A stretch of DNA of 64,000 bases, taken from assembly GCA_902362805.1 (NCBI GenBank), contig CABIXY010000004.1, positions 62,001 through 126,000 of the forward strand, read 5' to 3'. This document shows positions 1 through 8,869 of this stretch, one piece after another. The stretch's first letter is position 1, and every line of letters starts with the position of its first letter. Made by a program: the position numbers and the translations under genes. Below the pieces are notes generated by a model, which was not told the DNA's origin, searched no databases, and worked only from the letters and a program-made list of their open reading frames with translations. The stretch is from Eubacteriaceae bacterium. Lineage in GTDB: Bacteria; Bacillota; Clostridia; Peptostreptococcales; Anaerovoracaceae.

Positions 1-751
1 GTGACCTTGTATAAGGTTCTGTGGTGTGGTCGAAGACAGATTGAACTTCACCGGATTCTATAATTTTTCCCTCTTTCATCACCAACATGCTTCCACCTAA
101 TTGAAGAGCTGTTGCGAAATCATGAGTTACCATAAGAATCCCAACTCCATTTGCTTTCATCTGCGAAAATAAATCTATGATTCCATTTCTGTGAATCACA
201 TCCAAAGCAGTCGTCGGCTCATCGGCAAGCACAAATTTTGCATCAAGCATCATAGCCATTGCGATAATGACACGCTGCAACATTCCCCCGGAAAGCATAT
301 GGGGGTATGCTCTGTATACCCTGTCAGGGTCATCTAACCCTACATCATGCAGAAACTGCAGAATATAGTTGTAACGCTGCTGGCGGGATTTGTCCGAATG
401 AAGCCGCAGAGTTTCATCCATCTGTCTACCAATACGCATAGAAGGGTCTAATGCAGTCATTGGATTTTGCGGGATATAAACAATCTGGTTTCCGTATATT
501 CCTCGTCTCTGCTTTTCTGATGAATTCAAAAGATCCGTTTCGCCGAAGAAAACGGAACCCGACACCTCAAATTTTTTAGGGTCCAATAAGTTTAGCACCG
601 CACTACAGGTCATTGTTTTGCCGCTGCCTGATTGACCTAACAAGATTAAAGACTCTCCTTCTTTTATTGCAAAGGATATTTCAGAAACAAAGTTATCGGT
701 GCCTGACCGAAGTTTAATGCTTAAATAATCGATTATAAGTGATGACATCAT
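1..751 (-). CDS. Peptide/nickel-type ABC transporter ATPase, DppD/NikD-like (3' end off window)
   Basis: Nucleotide-binding subunit that would power uptake through the two permeases encoded just upstream. The visible 250 residues carry Walker A (GQSGSGKT), a Q-loop (IPQNPMTALDP), the ABC signature (LSGGMLQR) and Walker B followed by the H-loop (LADEPTTALD, MVTHD), so the core ATPase is intact. The pattern of the Q-loop and the spacing match the Dpp/Opp/Nik family. The start at 751 follows AGGAGG by 7 bases and overlaps the upstream stop in ATGA; an alternative ATG lies one codon in. The C-terminal part and any second ATPase or binding protein lie outside the window. Substrate is not determinable; nickel, peptide or a metal chelate are all possible given the IrtAB-like genes in the same operon. 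Confidence 0.9.
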   Translation of the reverse strand, partial: MMSSLIIDYLSIKLRSGTDNFVSEISFAIKEGESLILLGQSGSGKTMTCSAVLNLLDPKKFEVSGSVFFGETDLLNSSEKQRRGIYGNQIVYIPQNPMTALDPSMRIGRQMDETLRLHSDKSRQQRYNYILQFLHDVGLDDPDRVYRAYPHMLSGGMLQRVIIAMAMMLDAKFVLADEPTTALDVIHRNGIIDLFSQMKANGVGILMVTHDFATALQLGGSMLVMKEGKIIESGEVQSVFDHTTEPYTRS

Positions 752-1572
752 ATGTTGTCCTCCTCTGGCGTCAGAATATCACGGAGTGCTTCTCCAAACA
801 AATTGAAGCCTGCTGCCGTTACGAAGATGCACAAGCCTGGATAGATCAGCAATTCCGGATGAGAGTAAAGCGCTGTCCTGGCATCATTTAACATGGCACC
901 CCATTCCGGTGTGCCGGAGGGAAGGCCAAGTCCGAGAAAAGCAAAGCTGGAAACCATAATGATGGAAGAAGCGACACCAGTGGAAACATACACAAGAAAC
1001 TGTGGCAGAATGTTAGGGATCAGATGTCTGAAGACCAGCTTTCCTGTATTGCACCCAGAAATCCGAGCTGCCAAGATATAATCTTTTCCCATTTCTTGAA
1101 CGGAATAAGATCTGACAACACGAACAAACCAAGCCCAGGTCGCTATCACAACAGAAACAGCAATATTCTGGAGTCCATTTCCCAGAACACCTATGACGGC
1201 AATGGCGATGATAAGAGAAGGAAAAGCAATAAACACATCACAGAGTATAGTAATGAAATGGTCTGCTTTTTCTCCAGCGCAGGCACTAAAAGTACCGACA
1301 ATCAGACCAATCACAGACAAAATCAACAGCACAGGTAAACTGATCCCGATGGAGTATCTGGCTCCATACAGCAGCCTTGATAAGGTACACCTGCCCAGTT
1401 GATCTGTTCCAAGAGGGTATTCTGCGTCAGGCTGTGCATACTTTTGCGATAAATTCACCAATTCAGGGTCGTGAGGCGAAAAAGCAGGTGCTGCAATCGC
1501 AATCACAATCACAATAGCAATCAGGCACAGACCGATGATTGCCTGCGGCCTTTTGAGTAGCTTATGTATCAT
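748..1572 (-). CDS. ABC transporter permease, DppC/NikC-like
   Basis: Inner-membrane permease of the binding-protein-dependent peptide/nickel class. The 274-residue product has an N-terminal membrane segment (LIAIVIVIAIAAPAF), the periplasmic-side motif PLGTDQLGRCTLSRLLYGAR that is typical of DppC/NikC N-terminal regions, and a cytoplasmic coupling loop near residues 160-180 (YILAARISGCN) with the EAA-type glycine. Length is normal for the family. GGGAGG precedes the ATG by 7 bases. It overlaps the partner permease by 11 bases and the ATPase by 4, so the three are translationally coupled. Confidence 0.92.
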   Translation of the reverse strand: MIHKLLKRPQAIIGLCLIAIVIVIAIAAPAFSPHDPELVNLSQKYAQPDAEYPLGTDQLGRCTLSRLLYGARYSIGISLPVLLILSVIGLIVGTFSACAGEKADHFITILCDVFIAFPSLIIAIAVIGVLGNGLQNIAVSVVIATWAWFVRVVRSYSVQEMGKDYILAARISGCNTGKLVFRHLIPNILPQFLVYVSTGVASSIIMVSSFAFLGLGLPSGTPEWGAMLNDARTALYSHPELLIYPGLCIFVTAAGFNLFGEALRDILTPEEDNI

Positions 1573-2503
1573 TTTCTTCCCTCCCCATCCATGGACAAAG
1601 CAGACGGTTGATTATGTCTGCCATGAAATTTGCGACAACAAAAATTGCTGCAATGACGACTATACAGGTAGAAACTGAAATCGTATCTGCTGCAACCACA
1701 CTGTCCACCAGATAAGTTCCGATTCCCTTGATTGAAAAAACACTTTCGACTACAGCCCCTCCGGCAATTAGAAAGCCGAATTGCTGAAAGAAAATTGTAA
1801 CAACAGGCGGTAGGGCATTTCGTAGAATGTGGCATACCAGAATCCTGTTGGCAGATAATCCACGGGCTTTTGCAAACCGAACATAATCAGAAGATAATTC
1901 AGCCAGAAGAGAGGAACGCATAATTCGGATGAGCGAACACGAACTAGGAACTGCCAGAGCAAATGAAGGTAGCAAAAAGCCTTTCCAACCTGGACTTGGT
2001 AATACACTGAACCATTTCAGATGAACCGCAAAGAACAGGAGAAGAAGGAATCCCAGCCAGAAAGTTGGCACACAAATACCGCAGATAGTAATGCCTCTGG
2101 TAACCTGATCGAAAAGGCGGTTCCGCTTTCTGGCGCAGAGCAAACTGATAGGAACGGTGAGTACGATAATCCATAGAATGGCCATCCCTACAAGAGATGT
2201 GGTCGTAGCCAGATACTTGTGCAGATCCTTTACAATCGGTTGATGAGTGGTCAAAGAAGTCCCAAGTTCTCCTGTAAACATTCCGGAAAGCCACTGAATA
2301 TATCGCACAGGGAGAGGTTGATCCAATCCCATTTCCACCCGAATCATCTCAATCTGTTCCGGCGTAGGATTGGATACGCCTCGGTGTGCAATAATTTCTG
2401 CAGGATCTTTTCCGGACCAAGCAATCAACAAAAAACTCAGGACGCTGACTCCTACCAGCACAATGAGGAAGCTAATGATCCTTTTTCCAATATATTTCTT
2501 CAA
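1562..2503 (-). CDS. ABC transporter permease, DppB/NikB-like
   Basis: First permease of the peptide/nickel-type transporter. It has an N-terminal transmembrane helix (residues about 7-30), the large extracytoplasmic loop with GLDQPLPVRYIQWL characteristic of DppB/NikB, and a C-terminal EAA-like loop (YVRFAKARGLS) that docks on the ATPase. I take a TTG at 2503 as the start because AGGAGG lies 7 bases before it; a GTG at 2512 overlaps that ribosome site and is less likely. It follows the IrtAB-like pair by about 90 bases containing a strong hairpin. No solute-binding protein gene is visible in the window, which is unusual for this class. Confidence 0.9.
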   Translation of the reverse strand: MKKYIGKRIISFLIVLVGVSVLSFLLIAWSGKDPAEIIAHRGVSNPTPEQIEMIRVEMGLDQPLPVRYIQWLSGMFTGELGTSLTTHQPIVKDLHKYLATTTSLVGMAILWIIVLTVPISLLCARKRNRLFDQVTRGITICGICVPTFWLGFLLLLFFAVHLKWFSVLPSPGWKGFLLPSFALAVPSSCSLIRIMRSSLLAELSSDYVRFAKARGLSANRILVCHILRNALPPVVTIFFQQFGFLIAGGAVVESVFSIKGIGTYLVDSVVAADTISVSTCIVVIAAIFVVANFMADIINRLLCPWMGREENDT

Positions 2504-2560
2504 ATAATGCACCTCCTCACGCTGGCAATCAGTTATACATAGTTAACCAAATGTCTTTAA

Positions 2561-2596
2561 GTTACCCTTCAGTGCGGCCTGCATCTGAAAGGTAAC
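2561..2596. terminator. Hairpin between the IrtAB-like pair and the Dpp/Nik-like genes
   Basis: GTTACCCTTCAG at 2561-2572 pairs with CTGAAAGGTAAC at 2585-2596 with one mismatch (G-U in RNA on one strand). No clear U-run follows on the minus strand, so it may be an mRNA processing or stabilising stem, or a weak terminator that lowers expression of the downstream permeases, and not a full stop. Confidence 0.5.
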
Positions 2597-2600
2597 CTGC

Positions 2601-4322
2601 TTAGTAGTTAAATTTCTCTGCCAGATTGGACTTTTCAATCATCTTTCTATATGTGGGCGACTGTTTCAGCAGATGAGCATGCTTTCCGCAGGCTTCTACC
2701 GTACCTGCTTTCATAACGACGATCTTATCTGCATTTTCAATAGACTTTAGTCTGTGTGAAATAACAATCACGGTCTTGCCTTGAATCAAATGATTTAATC
2801 CAGTCTGTATCTGGACTTCTGTTTCCACATCTAACGATGCGGCAATCTCATCCAAAATGATAATCGGGGCATCCTTCAGGATTGCCCTGGCAATAGACAG
2901 CCGCTGACGTTCTCCTCCGGAGAGTTTGGCTCCATTTTCCCCGATTATTGTCTGGTAAGTGTCTGGCAGACGGTTGACAAACTCATTACATCCGGCCAGT
3001 TTTGAAGCTCGTATCACTTCTTCGTCAGAAGCATCCAGCCGTCCGAGGCGAATATTTTCCATAATAGAAGTATTGAATAGAATGACTTCCTGAAAAACAA
3101 TGGAAACATACTTGAACAAGCTGTCAGTGTGAATTTCTCGTATGTCAGTTCCTCCAATTTGAACGGTACCGGAATCTGCATCATATAGTCTGCTGATGAG
3201 CTTAAGCATTGTTGTTTTTCCGCAACCACTGGGACCGACCAATGCGGTTACCTGTCCTTGCTCCGCTGTAAAGGATGCATGGCGAATCACCTGGGTGTCT
3301 TTCTGGTAGGAAAAACAAACGTCCTTTATTTCTACATTGAAATCTGAAAGGACTTCTTTTTCTCCACCCTGAAGTTCATGATTCTTGATTTCACCAATCC
3401 GTGCGATCCTTGCATCCAAATAAAAGATTTCAGTCAGATAGAGCAAAACACCACCCATGGCCCCGCTGAGTTTTGCTGCCATAATAATATAGCCCAGAAG
3501 AATCAGGACACTTACCTGACCGGAGGCAAGCATCGAAAGGCCAACAGTCGCCGTGATTCCAATAGGAAGAATAGATAAAGTCTGGCCGATTGTAACAGGA
3601 ATCGTCTGGGTGATCTGAGCTTTCCACTGAAGATTTTCTGACTCATCCAACTGCTGGTCCATTTGAGCTTCTACCTTTTCTTTCAAGCCATAGCTTTTAA
3701 TTTCCTGATTTAGTTCAATTGCATTTTGAAAGCTTTCGGAAATATCTCTCAATTTATCATAATGTTTATTTACATCTCTGACCTGCAGTTTCTTTGTCAG
3801 GAAAAGAACCGAAGCAGAAGCAAGAACGGGAAGCAATACACAGAGCCCTAATTTCCAATTCATGATTAGAAGTGCTGCGCTGATAACCAAAAAGTAAATT
3901 GAAAACCCAATGAAATTAGCCACTGCGTTCGCAAAAGCATGCTCAATCGAAGCCACATCTGCCATGATTGTCTGAGCAAGGTCAGACAAATTGTGCTTTG
4001 AAAAATAGGATAGGGGCAGCTTGGAAAGCTGTTCCGCCAGATCAATTCTTAAATTCGCAGATTCTTGGTAGGTTTCATCATAGGTCGTTTTATAGTTATA
4101 GTTAATAACTAAGTACATCAGCAGGGTCGCTACCATCATAAACAGGAGATATGCCACCGGTTTCCCGGTGTTTCCATTCAGCAGCCTGTCTGCAAACACA
4201 AAAACACAGATCATCGGCGGTACAAAAGAAACATAATAGAGAAAGAATGACCAGATTGATTTTGCAAGGCCTTTCACACCCGAATCACTAAGCTGGAAAA
4301 ATTTTTTTAGATATGTCTTCAT
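2601..4322 (-). CDS. ABC transporter, fused membrane and ATPase domains (YbtQ/IrtB-like)
   Basis: Half-transporter with an exporter-type fold: about six transmembrane helices in residues 20-300, then an ATPase domain with Walker A (GPSGCGKTT), signature (LSGGERQRLS) and Walker B (IIILDEIAAS, with Ile where Ala is more usual). It would heterodimerise with the protein encoded directly upstream. YbtPQ and IrtAB proteins of this architecture import siderophores, while others export; direction cannot be read from sequence. The start at 4322 follows TGGAGG by 8 bases and overlaps the upstream stop as TGATG. The divergent AraC gene resembles the ybtA-ybtPQ arrangement and favours metallophore uptake. 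Confidence 0.9.
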   Translation of the reverse strand: MKTYLKKFFQLSDSGVKGLAKSIWSFFLYYVSFVPPMICVFVFADRLLNGNTGKPVAYLLFMMVATLLMYLVINYNYKTTYDETYQESANLRIDLAEQLSKLPLSYFSKHNLSDLAQTIMADVASIEHAFANAVANFIGFSIYFLVISAALLIMNWKLGLCVLLPVLASASVLFLTKKLQVRDVNKHYDKLRDISESFQNAIELNQEIKSYGLKEKVEAQMDQQLDESENLQWKAQITQTIPVTIGQTLSILPIGITATVGLSMLASGQVSVLILLGYIIMAAKLSGAMGGVLLYLTEIFYLDARIARIGEIKNHELQGGEKEVLSDFNVEIKDVCFSYQKDTQVIRHASFTAEQGQVTALVGPSGCGKTTMLKLISRLYDADSGTVQIGGTDIREIHTDSLFKYVSIVFQEVILFNTSIMENIRLGRLDASDEEVIRASKLAGCNEFVNRLPDTYQTIIGENGAKLSGGERQRLSIARAILKDAPIIILDEIAASLDVETEVQIQTGLNHLIQGKTVIVISHRLKSIENADKIVVMKAGTVEACGKHAHLLKQSPTYRKMIEKSNLAEKFNY

Positions 4323-6073
4323 CACGCCAACCTCCACTGATTTGCCTTGTAGTATACATCCTGAAAATCCTTATAACGCCCATTGTAGGCCATCAGCTCA
4401 TTGTGGGTTCCTTGTTCCACAACTTTTCCATTCTGGACAAACAGGATCTGGTCTACATTCTGAATAGAGGACAGCCTGTGTGCAATCATGATAACTGTTT
4501 TGCCCCTCATCAGTTTTTGGAAAGCCTGCTGCAACTCGTATTCATTTTCCGGATCTGCAGCTGCAGAAGCCTCATCCATAATGACGATATTCGCATTCTT
4601 TAAAATAGCCCTTGCAATAGCAATCCTCTGCACCTCACCACCGGAAAGGTATACGCCCTTTGCCCCTATGACAGTCATCTCCCTTTGGGGAAATTTGTCA
4701 AGGATAGATGTGCAGTTCGCTGCGTTAAGTGCATCCATAATCTGCTGCCGTGTTGCCTGAGGATTTCCGATTCGGACATTTTCGTAAATTGAGGTCTTCA
4801 GTAATTGACTGTGCTGGAAGACAAATGCTATGTTTTGAATGAGAGCTTTTTCAGAATAACTCTGAATGTTCTTTCCACCAATCAGAATCTCGCCGCCATC
4901 AACAGGATAAAATCCTGAAATCAGCTTTGCAATGGTAGATTTGCCTCCGCCGGAAGACCCGATAAGCGCATAAGTTCTATTCTGATGCAGTGTCAGGTTA
5001 AAATTCTTCAGCACGAAGGTGTCATCATATTTAAAGTCAACATGACGAAATTCGATATCGAAATTTGGGAAGTTCTCTTCGCTTCCATGCGGAATCTTTG
5101 CCTGATCCATTGAAGCAGTCAGCTCATCAAGCTGATTCAGCGTATTTTGTGCGCCAAAGTTATCCTGCCCCGTAAACATAATCGATGTGAAAGAAGTAAA
5201 TACAGCTCCGGAGAATACAGCAAAAAAAACAATCTTTGCCAGGATCAGCATGGCAGGTTCTCCATAGCTGATGAGTATAACTGCGGCTGGTACGGCAAAA
5301 GCATAAAACACGTTGAACAGAACCTGGAATCCAACATAGGGATTCTTACAACTGAGGCTATACTGATAAACGTACTGTTTGTACTCCTTGATCGAGTCAA
5401 TCAGAGTTTTGTAATACTGTACAGTTACACCGAAGATTTTTATGATCTGCATTCCTCTGACATATTCTACTGTTGCTGCACTCATCTTTTGAAGTGCCGC
5501 TGAATAGCCAGACAGAAATTCAGTACCATCGGACATTTTACGATACTGAAGAACACCAATCACAGTTGTAAGGGTCAAGAGAATACCAAGGCGGTAGTCA
5601 ATTGCAAACATCAACACAAACATTAACACTGGTGTCATAACAGCAGTGATATTGTCTGGAATCAAATGGGCCACTGTTTTGTGTGTTTCTGCAGCGTTAT
5701 CATCAATAATTTTTCGAATCTCTCCAGAGCTGTTATGGTCAAAAAAGGAAGAAGATGCATCCAACAATTTATGAAGCCCATTTTTTCTTAAGTTTGTTTC
5801 AAGACGGAAGCCTAAATAGTGGGAACACGTTGCCGATGCAATGTTGAGAACGCCTCGTAAAATCATAAGTACGACTACAATAATTGCATCATACATGGCC
5901 TTCTCATATGTAGGAATAACCAGAATAGACACAATGGCTTGCCAAAGAAACCAATATGCTCCCATATAGGAGCAGACGGCAGCGGCAGATAGCGCCATAG
6001 AAGAATATGCCCAATTTTTTTTATCTGGGACATATTGAAATAGTTTTTTATATAAACTGCGCATTGACTTCAA
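4322..6073 (-). CDS. ABC transporter, fused membrane and ATPase domains (YbtP/IrtA-like)
   Basis: Partner half-transporter: an N-terminal six-helix membrane domain and a C-terminal ATPase with Walker A (GSSGGGKST), signature (LSGGEVQRIA) and Walker B (IVIMDEASAA). First gene of the leftward operon. An upstream ATG at 6127 overlaps a good -10 box, so it is unlikely to be in the transcript. I place the start at a TTG (6073) preceded by AAGGAG at 8 bases; the next ATG, three codons in, is an alternative. No siderophore-interaction domain like that of mycobacterial IrtA is seen. Function as a metallophore importer is inferred from family and from the divergent AraC gene. Confidence 0.88.
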   Translation of the reverse strand: MKSMRSLYKKLFQYVPDKKNWAYSSMALSAAAVCSYMGAYWFLWQAIVSILVIPTYEKAMYDAIIVVVLMILRGVLNIASATCSHYLGFRLETNLRKNGLHKLLDASSSFFDHNSSGEIRKIIDDNAAETHKTVAHLIPDNITAVMTPVLMFVLMFAIDYRLGILLTLTTVIGVLQYRKMSDGTEFLSGYSAALQKMSAATVEYVRGMQIIKIFGVTVQYYKTLIDSIKEYKQYVYQYSLSCKNPYVGFQVLFNVFYAFAVPAAVILISYGEPAMLILAKIVFFAVFSGAVFTSFTSIMFTGQDNFGAQNTLNQLDELTASMDQAKIPHGSEENFPNFDIEFRHVDFKYDDTFVLKNFNLTLHQNRTYALIGSSGGGKSTIAKLISGFYPVDGGEILIGGKNIQSYSEKALIQNIAFVFQHSQLLKTSIYENVRIGNPQATRQQIMDALNAANCTSILDKFPQREMTVIGAKGVYLSGGEVQRIAIARAILKNANIVIMDEASAAADPENEYELQQAFQKLMRGKTVIMIAHRLSSIQNVDQILFVQNGKVVEQGTHNELMAYNGRYKDFQDVYYKANQWRLA

Positions 6074-6125
6074 ATCTACATCTCCTTTTTGCTTAAAAAA
6101 CGGTTTGACATGCATCACATCTTTC

Positions 6126-6209
6126 ATTATAATTAGTTCTAGCTAACTGTAAAGAACAAAACAGATATAAAGTCTAATCAAGGTACTAATAAATCTAACC
6201 GAGGTATCT
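6126..6209 (-). promoter_or_regulatory. Promoter of the IrtAB-like operon with AraC-type direct repeats
   Basis: On the minus strand TTTACA (6153-6148), a 16-base spacer and TATAAT (6131-6126) form a sigma-A promoter. Upstream of it, on the plus strand, TCTAATCAAGGTACT (from 6173) and TCTAACCGAGGTATC (from 6194) are near-identical direct repeats with a 21-bp period, two helical turns, as expected for the AraC-family dimer encoded next door. The second repeat also sits just before the ribosome site of the araC-like gene, so autoregulation is likely. Confidence 0.7.
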
Positions 6210-6222
6210 TTTGGAGGAGCCA

Positions 6223-7146
6223 ATGATAGAAGTTAAACGAGATGATTTCTTTATTGAATCAATAAAGAATCCAATAGAGTACGGAACATATTATAAGATC
6301 AACCCAAAATATGGAACCGGATTTCAATGGACGAATGAGGTTCACTACGATTTCATCATCACAGTGACAGATATTCGATTTAACCAGGAAACCATGGTCG
6401 GAGAACATATTGGGTCTGGATATGTACTTGCTCTCTATATTAGTGGCGCAGGAGATGAATTCTATCCGTATCAAATTGTTTCTCCGAATACATTACGCTG
6501 CTATGAACCATCTGAAAAGTACAAAGCTATTTATCATCCTCAGATTCCATTAAGATGTATTACTGTGCAGTTTGACCAGGAATTTATTGATCAGTATCTC
6601 CAGGAAATTTCCGGTGATCTTGAGGTGAACTTTTCTGATTTTTTCAAAGAAAAAGGAAAATTCTATTTACCAAATGTCAATCGTGCTATGCAAAGCCTAT
6701 ATGAGTATCTGCTTTCCATGAAAGCGTCCAGAATTACAGTAGAAGCAAAAATATATGAAATCATCTCTTTTCTTGCTTCTTATTTGAAAGAAAACAGACT
6801 AAATGAAGAGAATGGCCAATCCATTAGCAAAACAGATTTGCAGGCATTAGATGAACTAACGCATTACATGGACGAACATTACAGTTTTAATATTACGTTA
6901 CAAACGCTTTCCACCATTGCATGTATGAGTGAAAGCAAGATGAAAAAGCTATTTAAGTCAGTTTATAATATGTCCATTACTGAATACATTCAGCGGAAAA
7001 GGATCTCTGTAGCCGAGCACATGCTTATTCAAACTGACCTCACCATTGCGGAAATTTCAAAAATTGTTGGATACTCCAACCCCAGTAGATTGATTGAAAT
7101 ATTCAAAAGGTATTATGGATTTACCCCATCAAAATACAGAGGATAA
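6223..7146 (+). CDS. AraC-family regulator (YbtA-like position)
   Basis: 307-residue DNA-binding regulator. The C-terminal 100 residues contain two helix-turn-helix units (LQTLSTIACMSESKMKKLFK and TIAEISKIVGYSNPSRLIEIFKRYYGFTPSKYR), the hallmark of AraC/XylS proteins; the N-terminal 190 residues are a ligand-sensing region without recognised motif. The ATG at 6223 follows GGAGG by 5 bases; an in-frame TTG at 6211 lies in front of that site and is rejected. Divergent from the IrtAB-like operon over about 150 bp. By analogy with YbtA it would activate transporter expression when its ligand, possibly a metal-loaded chelator, is present. Confidence 0.9.
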   Translation: MIEVKRDDFFIESIKNPIEYGTYYKINPKYGTGFQWTNEVHYDFIITVTDIRFNQETMVGEHIGSGYVLALYISGAGDEFYPYQIVSPNTLRCYEPSEKYKAIYHPQIPLRCITVQFDQEFIDQYLQEISGDLEVNFSDFFKEKGKFYLPNVNRAMQSLYEYLLSMKASRITVEAKIYEIISFLASYLKENRLNEENGQSISKTDLQALDELTHYMDEHYSFNITLQTLSTIACMSESKMKKLFKSVYNMSITEYIQRKRISVAEHMLIQTDLTIAEISKIVGYSNPSRLIEIFKRYYGFTPSKYRG

Positions 7147-7270
7147 AAGTGTTATACTAATTTCGATTTTCTTAACACTCTGCAAACCACAAGCGCCTAT
7201 ATACACTGCTTGCGCACATAGGCATTTGTCTTGATTATCGGCACCACCAATCATCACAAAATATCCCAAT

Positions 7271-7304
7271 AAAAAACCCCTGTTGCTCACGCACCAGGGT
7301 TTTG
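7271..7304 (-). terminator. Rho-independent terminator of rubredoxin copy 1
   Basis: On the minus strand AAACCCTGGTG...CAACAGGGGTTTTTT forms a stem followed by a T-run, 35 bases after the rubredoxin stop codon. Confidence 0.8.
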
Positions 7305-7339
7305 ATTTATCCATCCATATTTAACACATGATTAAGCTT

Positions 7340-7498
7340 CTATTCAACTTCTGAAAACTGATCTTTTCCAACATTACATAATGGGCATTCAAAATCTTCC
7401 GGAACATCCTCCCACTTTGTTCCTGGTGCAATACCACCTTCAGGATAACCTTCCTCTTCATCATATTCCCATCCGCAAACATCACATACGTATTTCAT
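7340..7498 (-). CDS. Rubredoxin (copy 1)
   Basis: 52-residue one-iron electron carrier. The CDVC and CPLC pairs supply the four cysteine ligands, and GYPEGGIAPGT between them is the standard rubredoxin loop; length is typical. AGGAGG precedes the ATG. It would shuttle electrons to desulfoferrodoxin and rubrerythrin-type enzymes encoded within 8 kb. The protein is identical, residue for residue, to that of the second copy at 12965-13123. It stands alone, divergent from the LysR gene. Confidence 0.97.
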   Translation of the reverse strand: MKYVCDVCGWEYDEEEGYPEGGIAPGTKWEDVPEDFECPLCNVGKDQFSEVE

Positions 7499-7630
7499 TC
7501 GTTGTTCCTCCTTGTAAATATATTAATACACAGCCTATATTGCTGTTATATTTGTGTTCCTGAACACGAATCCATTTGTTATTCTTATTTCAAATTCATT
7601 CAAAAACATTGGCAAAAGGGAGGACATCAC

Positions 7631-8515
7631 ATGGAAATACGGGTTCTAAACTATTTTCTTGCAGTTGCAAGAGAACAAAGTATCATTCGTGCAGCGAAAT
7701 CTCTGCACTTATCTCAGCCGATACTTTCTACACAGATTCGTAACATGGAAAAAGAACTTGGGAAGCAGCTTTTAATTCGTGGTACGAAAGGCTCACGAAA
7801 AGTCACCTTAACAGAAGAGGACATGATTCTCAAAAAACGTGCAGAAGAAATTTTGAATCTTGTTGATAAAACAGAAAAGGAAATCACGCTCTCTGATCAC
7901 GTGATTGCAGGAGATGTATATATCGGAGCCGGTGAAACAGATGCCGTCAGACTTCTCGCAAAGGCTGCCAAAGAAATTCAAAGCAGATATCCCGGCATTC
8001 ATTATCACATTTCCAGCGGAAATGTAGAATTTATTTTAGAACAATTAGACAAAGGGCTGATAGATTTCGGATTAGTATTTGGGCATGTGGATTTTGACAA
8101 ATATAATGCCATCAAAATTCCTGTCAAAGATACCTGGGGAGTGTTAATGCGCAAAGATTCAGAGCTTGCCCATCAGAATACCATTACTCCGGAAGATTTG
8201 CGGAATAAGCCCCTCATTATCTCCCATCAGAAAAACCAGAGTGGAGAATTTAGTTCCTGGCTAAATTGTAACATAGACCAGCTAAATATCGTAGCTACCT
8301 ATAATTTATTGTTTAACGCTTCACTTCTCGTAGATGAGGGACTGGGGTATGCGATTGGGCTTGATAAAATAATCAATATGGGCGAAAACAGCAATCTGTG
8401 TTTTCGCCCTCTGGCGCCAGTCGTTGAAGCTGAACTATCAATCATCTGGAAAAAATATCAGGTTTTCTCAAAGCCGGCTGAACAGTTTATGATAAAGATT
8501 AAAGAACTCCAATAA
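7631..8515 (+). CDS. LysR-family transcriptional regulator
   Basis: 294-residue regulator with an N-terminal winged helix-turn-helix (residues 1-60: YFLAVAREQSIIRAAKSLHLSQP, TQIRNMEKELG) and a periplasmic-binding-like effector domain from about residue 90. The start ATG at 7631 follows GGGAGG; longer in-frame extensions upstream carry no ribosome site. Divergent from rubredoxin copy 1, which is a possible target. The 3' end abuts an IS1380-type transposase remnant, so the former downstream neighbour may have been lost. Effector unknown. Confidence 0.92.
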   Translation: MEIRVLNYFLAVAREQSIIRAAKSLHLSQPILSTQIRNMEKELGKQLLIRGTKGSRKVTLTEEDMILKKRAEEILNLVDKTEKEITLSDHVIAGDVYIGAGETDAVRLLAKAAKEIQSRYPGIHYHISSGNVEFILEQLDKGLIDFGLVFGHVDFDKYNAIKIPVKDTWGVLMRKDSELAHQNTITPEDLRNKPLIISHQKNQSGEFSSWLNCNIDQLNIVATYNLLFNASLLVDEGLGYAIGLDKIINMGENSNLCFRPLAPVVEAELSIIWKKYQVFSKPAEQFMIKIKELQ

Positions 8516-8517
8516 AC

Positions 8518-8664
8518 AATGCGATTGATGAGTTTCACAGCTCCAATCTTGAACAGGAATTCCTTAAACAGGAGAAGTCCTGCATCGAAGGATAAATTGC
8601 CTCCATCAAAATTTATTTTCAAGTACTTGTTGCTTTCTAACGCGGTGTCGTTTAAACTATACAT
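8518..8664 (-). pseudogene. IS1380-type transposase, N-terminal remnant
   Basis: About 48 residues beginning MYSLNDTALESNKYLKINF and continuing DGGNLSFDAGLLLFKEF match my memory of the conserved N-terminus of IS1380-family transposases. An AAGGAG ribosome site is retained in front. Similarity stops at the lysR 3' end; the remaining 400 or so residues are missing. A decayed insertion; no terminal repeats were identified. Confidence 0.65.
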
Positions 8665-8869
8665 AAGGATTTCTCCTTTGTTTTTATTTTGATTAGACAC
8701 CTTAATTTTAACAAATTTGAAGTCCTTTTTCTATGTGATTTTTCTTCACTTGTTAGATGAAAGCAAAAAGTACCAAAAACATAGTAACTATACGGCGTGA
8801 AGCACCGTCAACAATTATTGGATGAATAATTCAGGTTTATATACTATGTTCGTAAAGGAGATAACTGTT
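8665..8869. other. Intergenic DNA between IS remnant and crp-like gene
   Basis: AT-rich, about 200 bp. It holds the 5' flank of the IS remnant and the promoter region and AAAGGAG ribosome site of the Crp-like gene. No other gene is seen. Confidence 0.5.

Larger units (their letters stand above)
7267..7560. repeat. Direct repeat copy 1: rubredoxin gene with its promoter and terminator
   Basis: About 290 bp that recur at 12894-13184 with high identity, spanning the terminator, the whole rubredoxin gene and its upstream region. Same orientation as copy 2. Confidence 0.9.

Noticed and set aside
893..1402. Three overlapping plus-strand frames of 62-104 codons
   Set aside because: Antisense to the DppC/NikC-like permease, no ribosome sites, no family resemblance.
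6127..6127. ATG at 6127 as start of the first IrtAB-like protein
   Set aside because: It overlaps a TATAAT -10 box and so would precede the transcript; a TTG at 6073 has an AAGGAG site.
7148..7179. AGTGTTA/TAACACT stem as the AraC gene terminator
   Set aside because: Only a 7-bp stem with an 18-base loop and no T-run; not enough to call.
7381..7563. Plus-strand 60-codon frame over rubredoxin copy 1
   Set aside because: Antisense shadow of the rubredoxin gene, which has cysteine ligands and a ribosome site; the same shadow recurs over copy 2.
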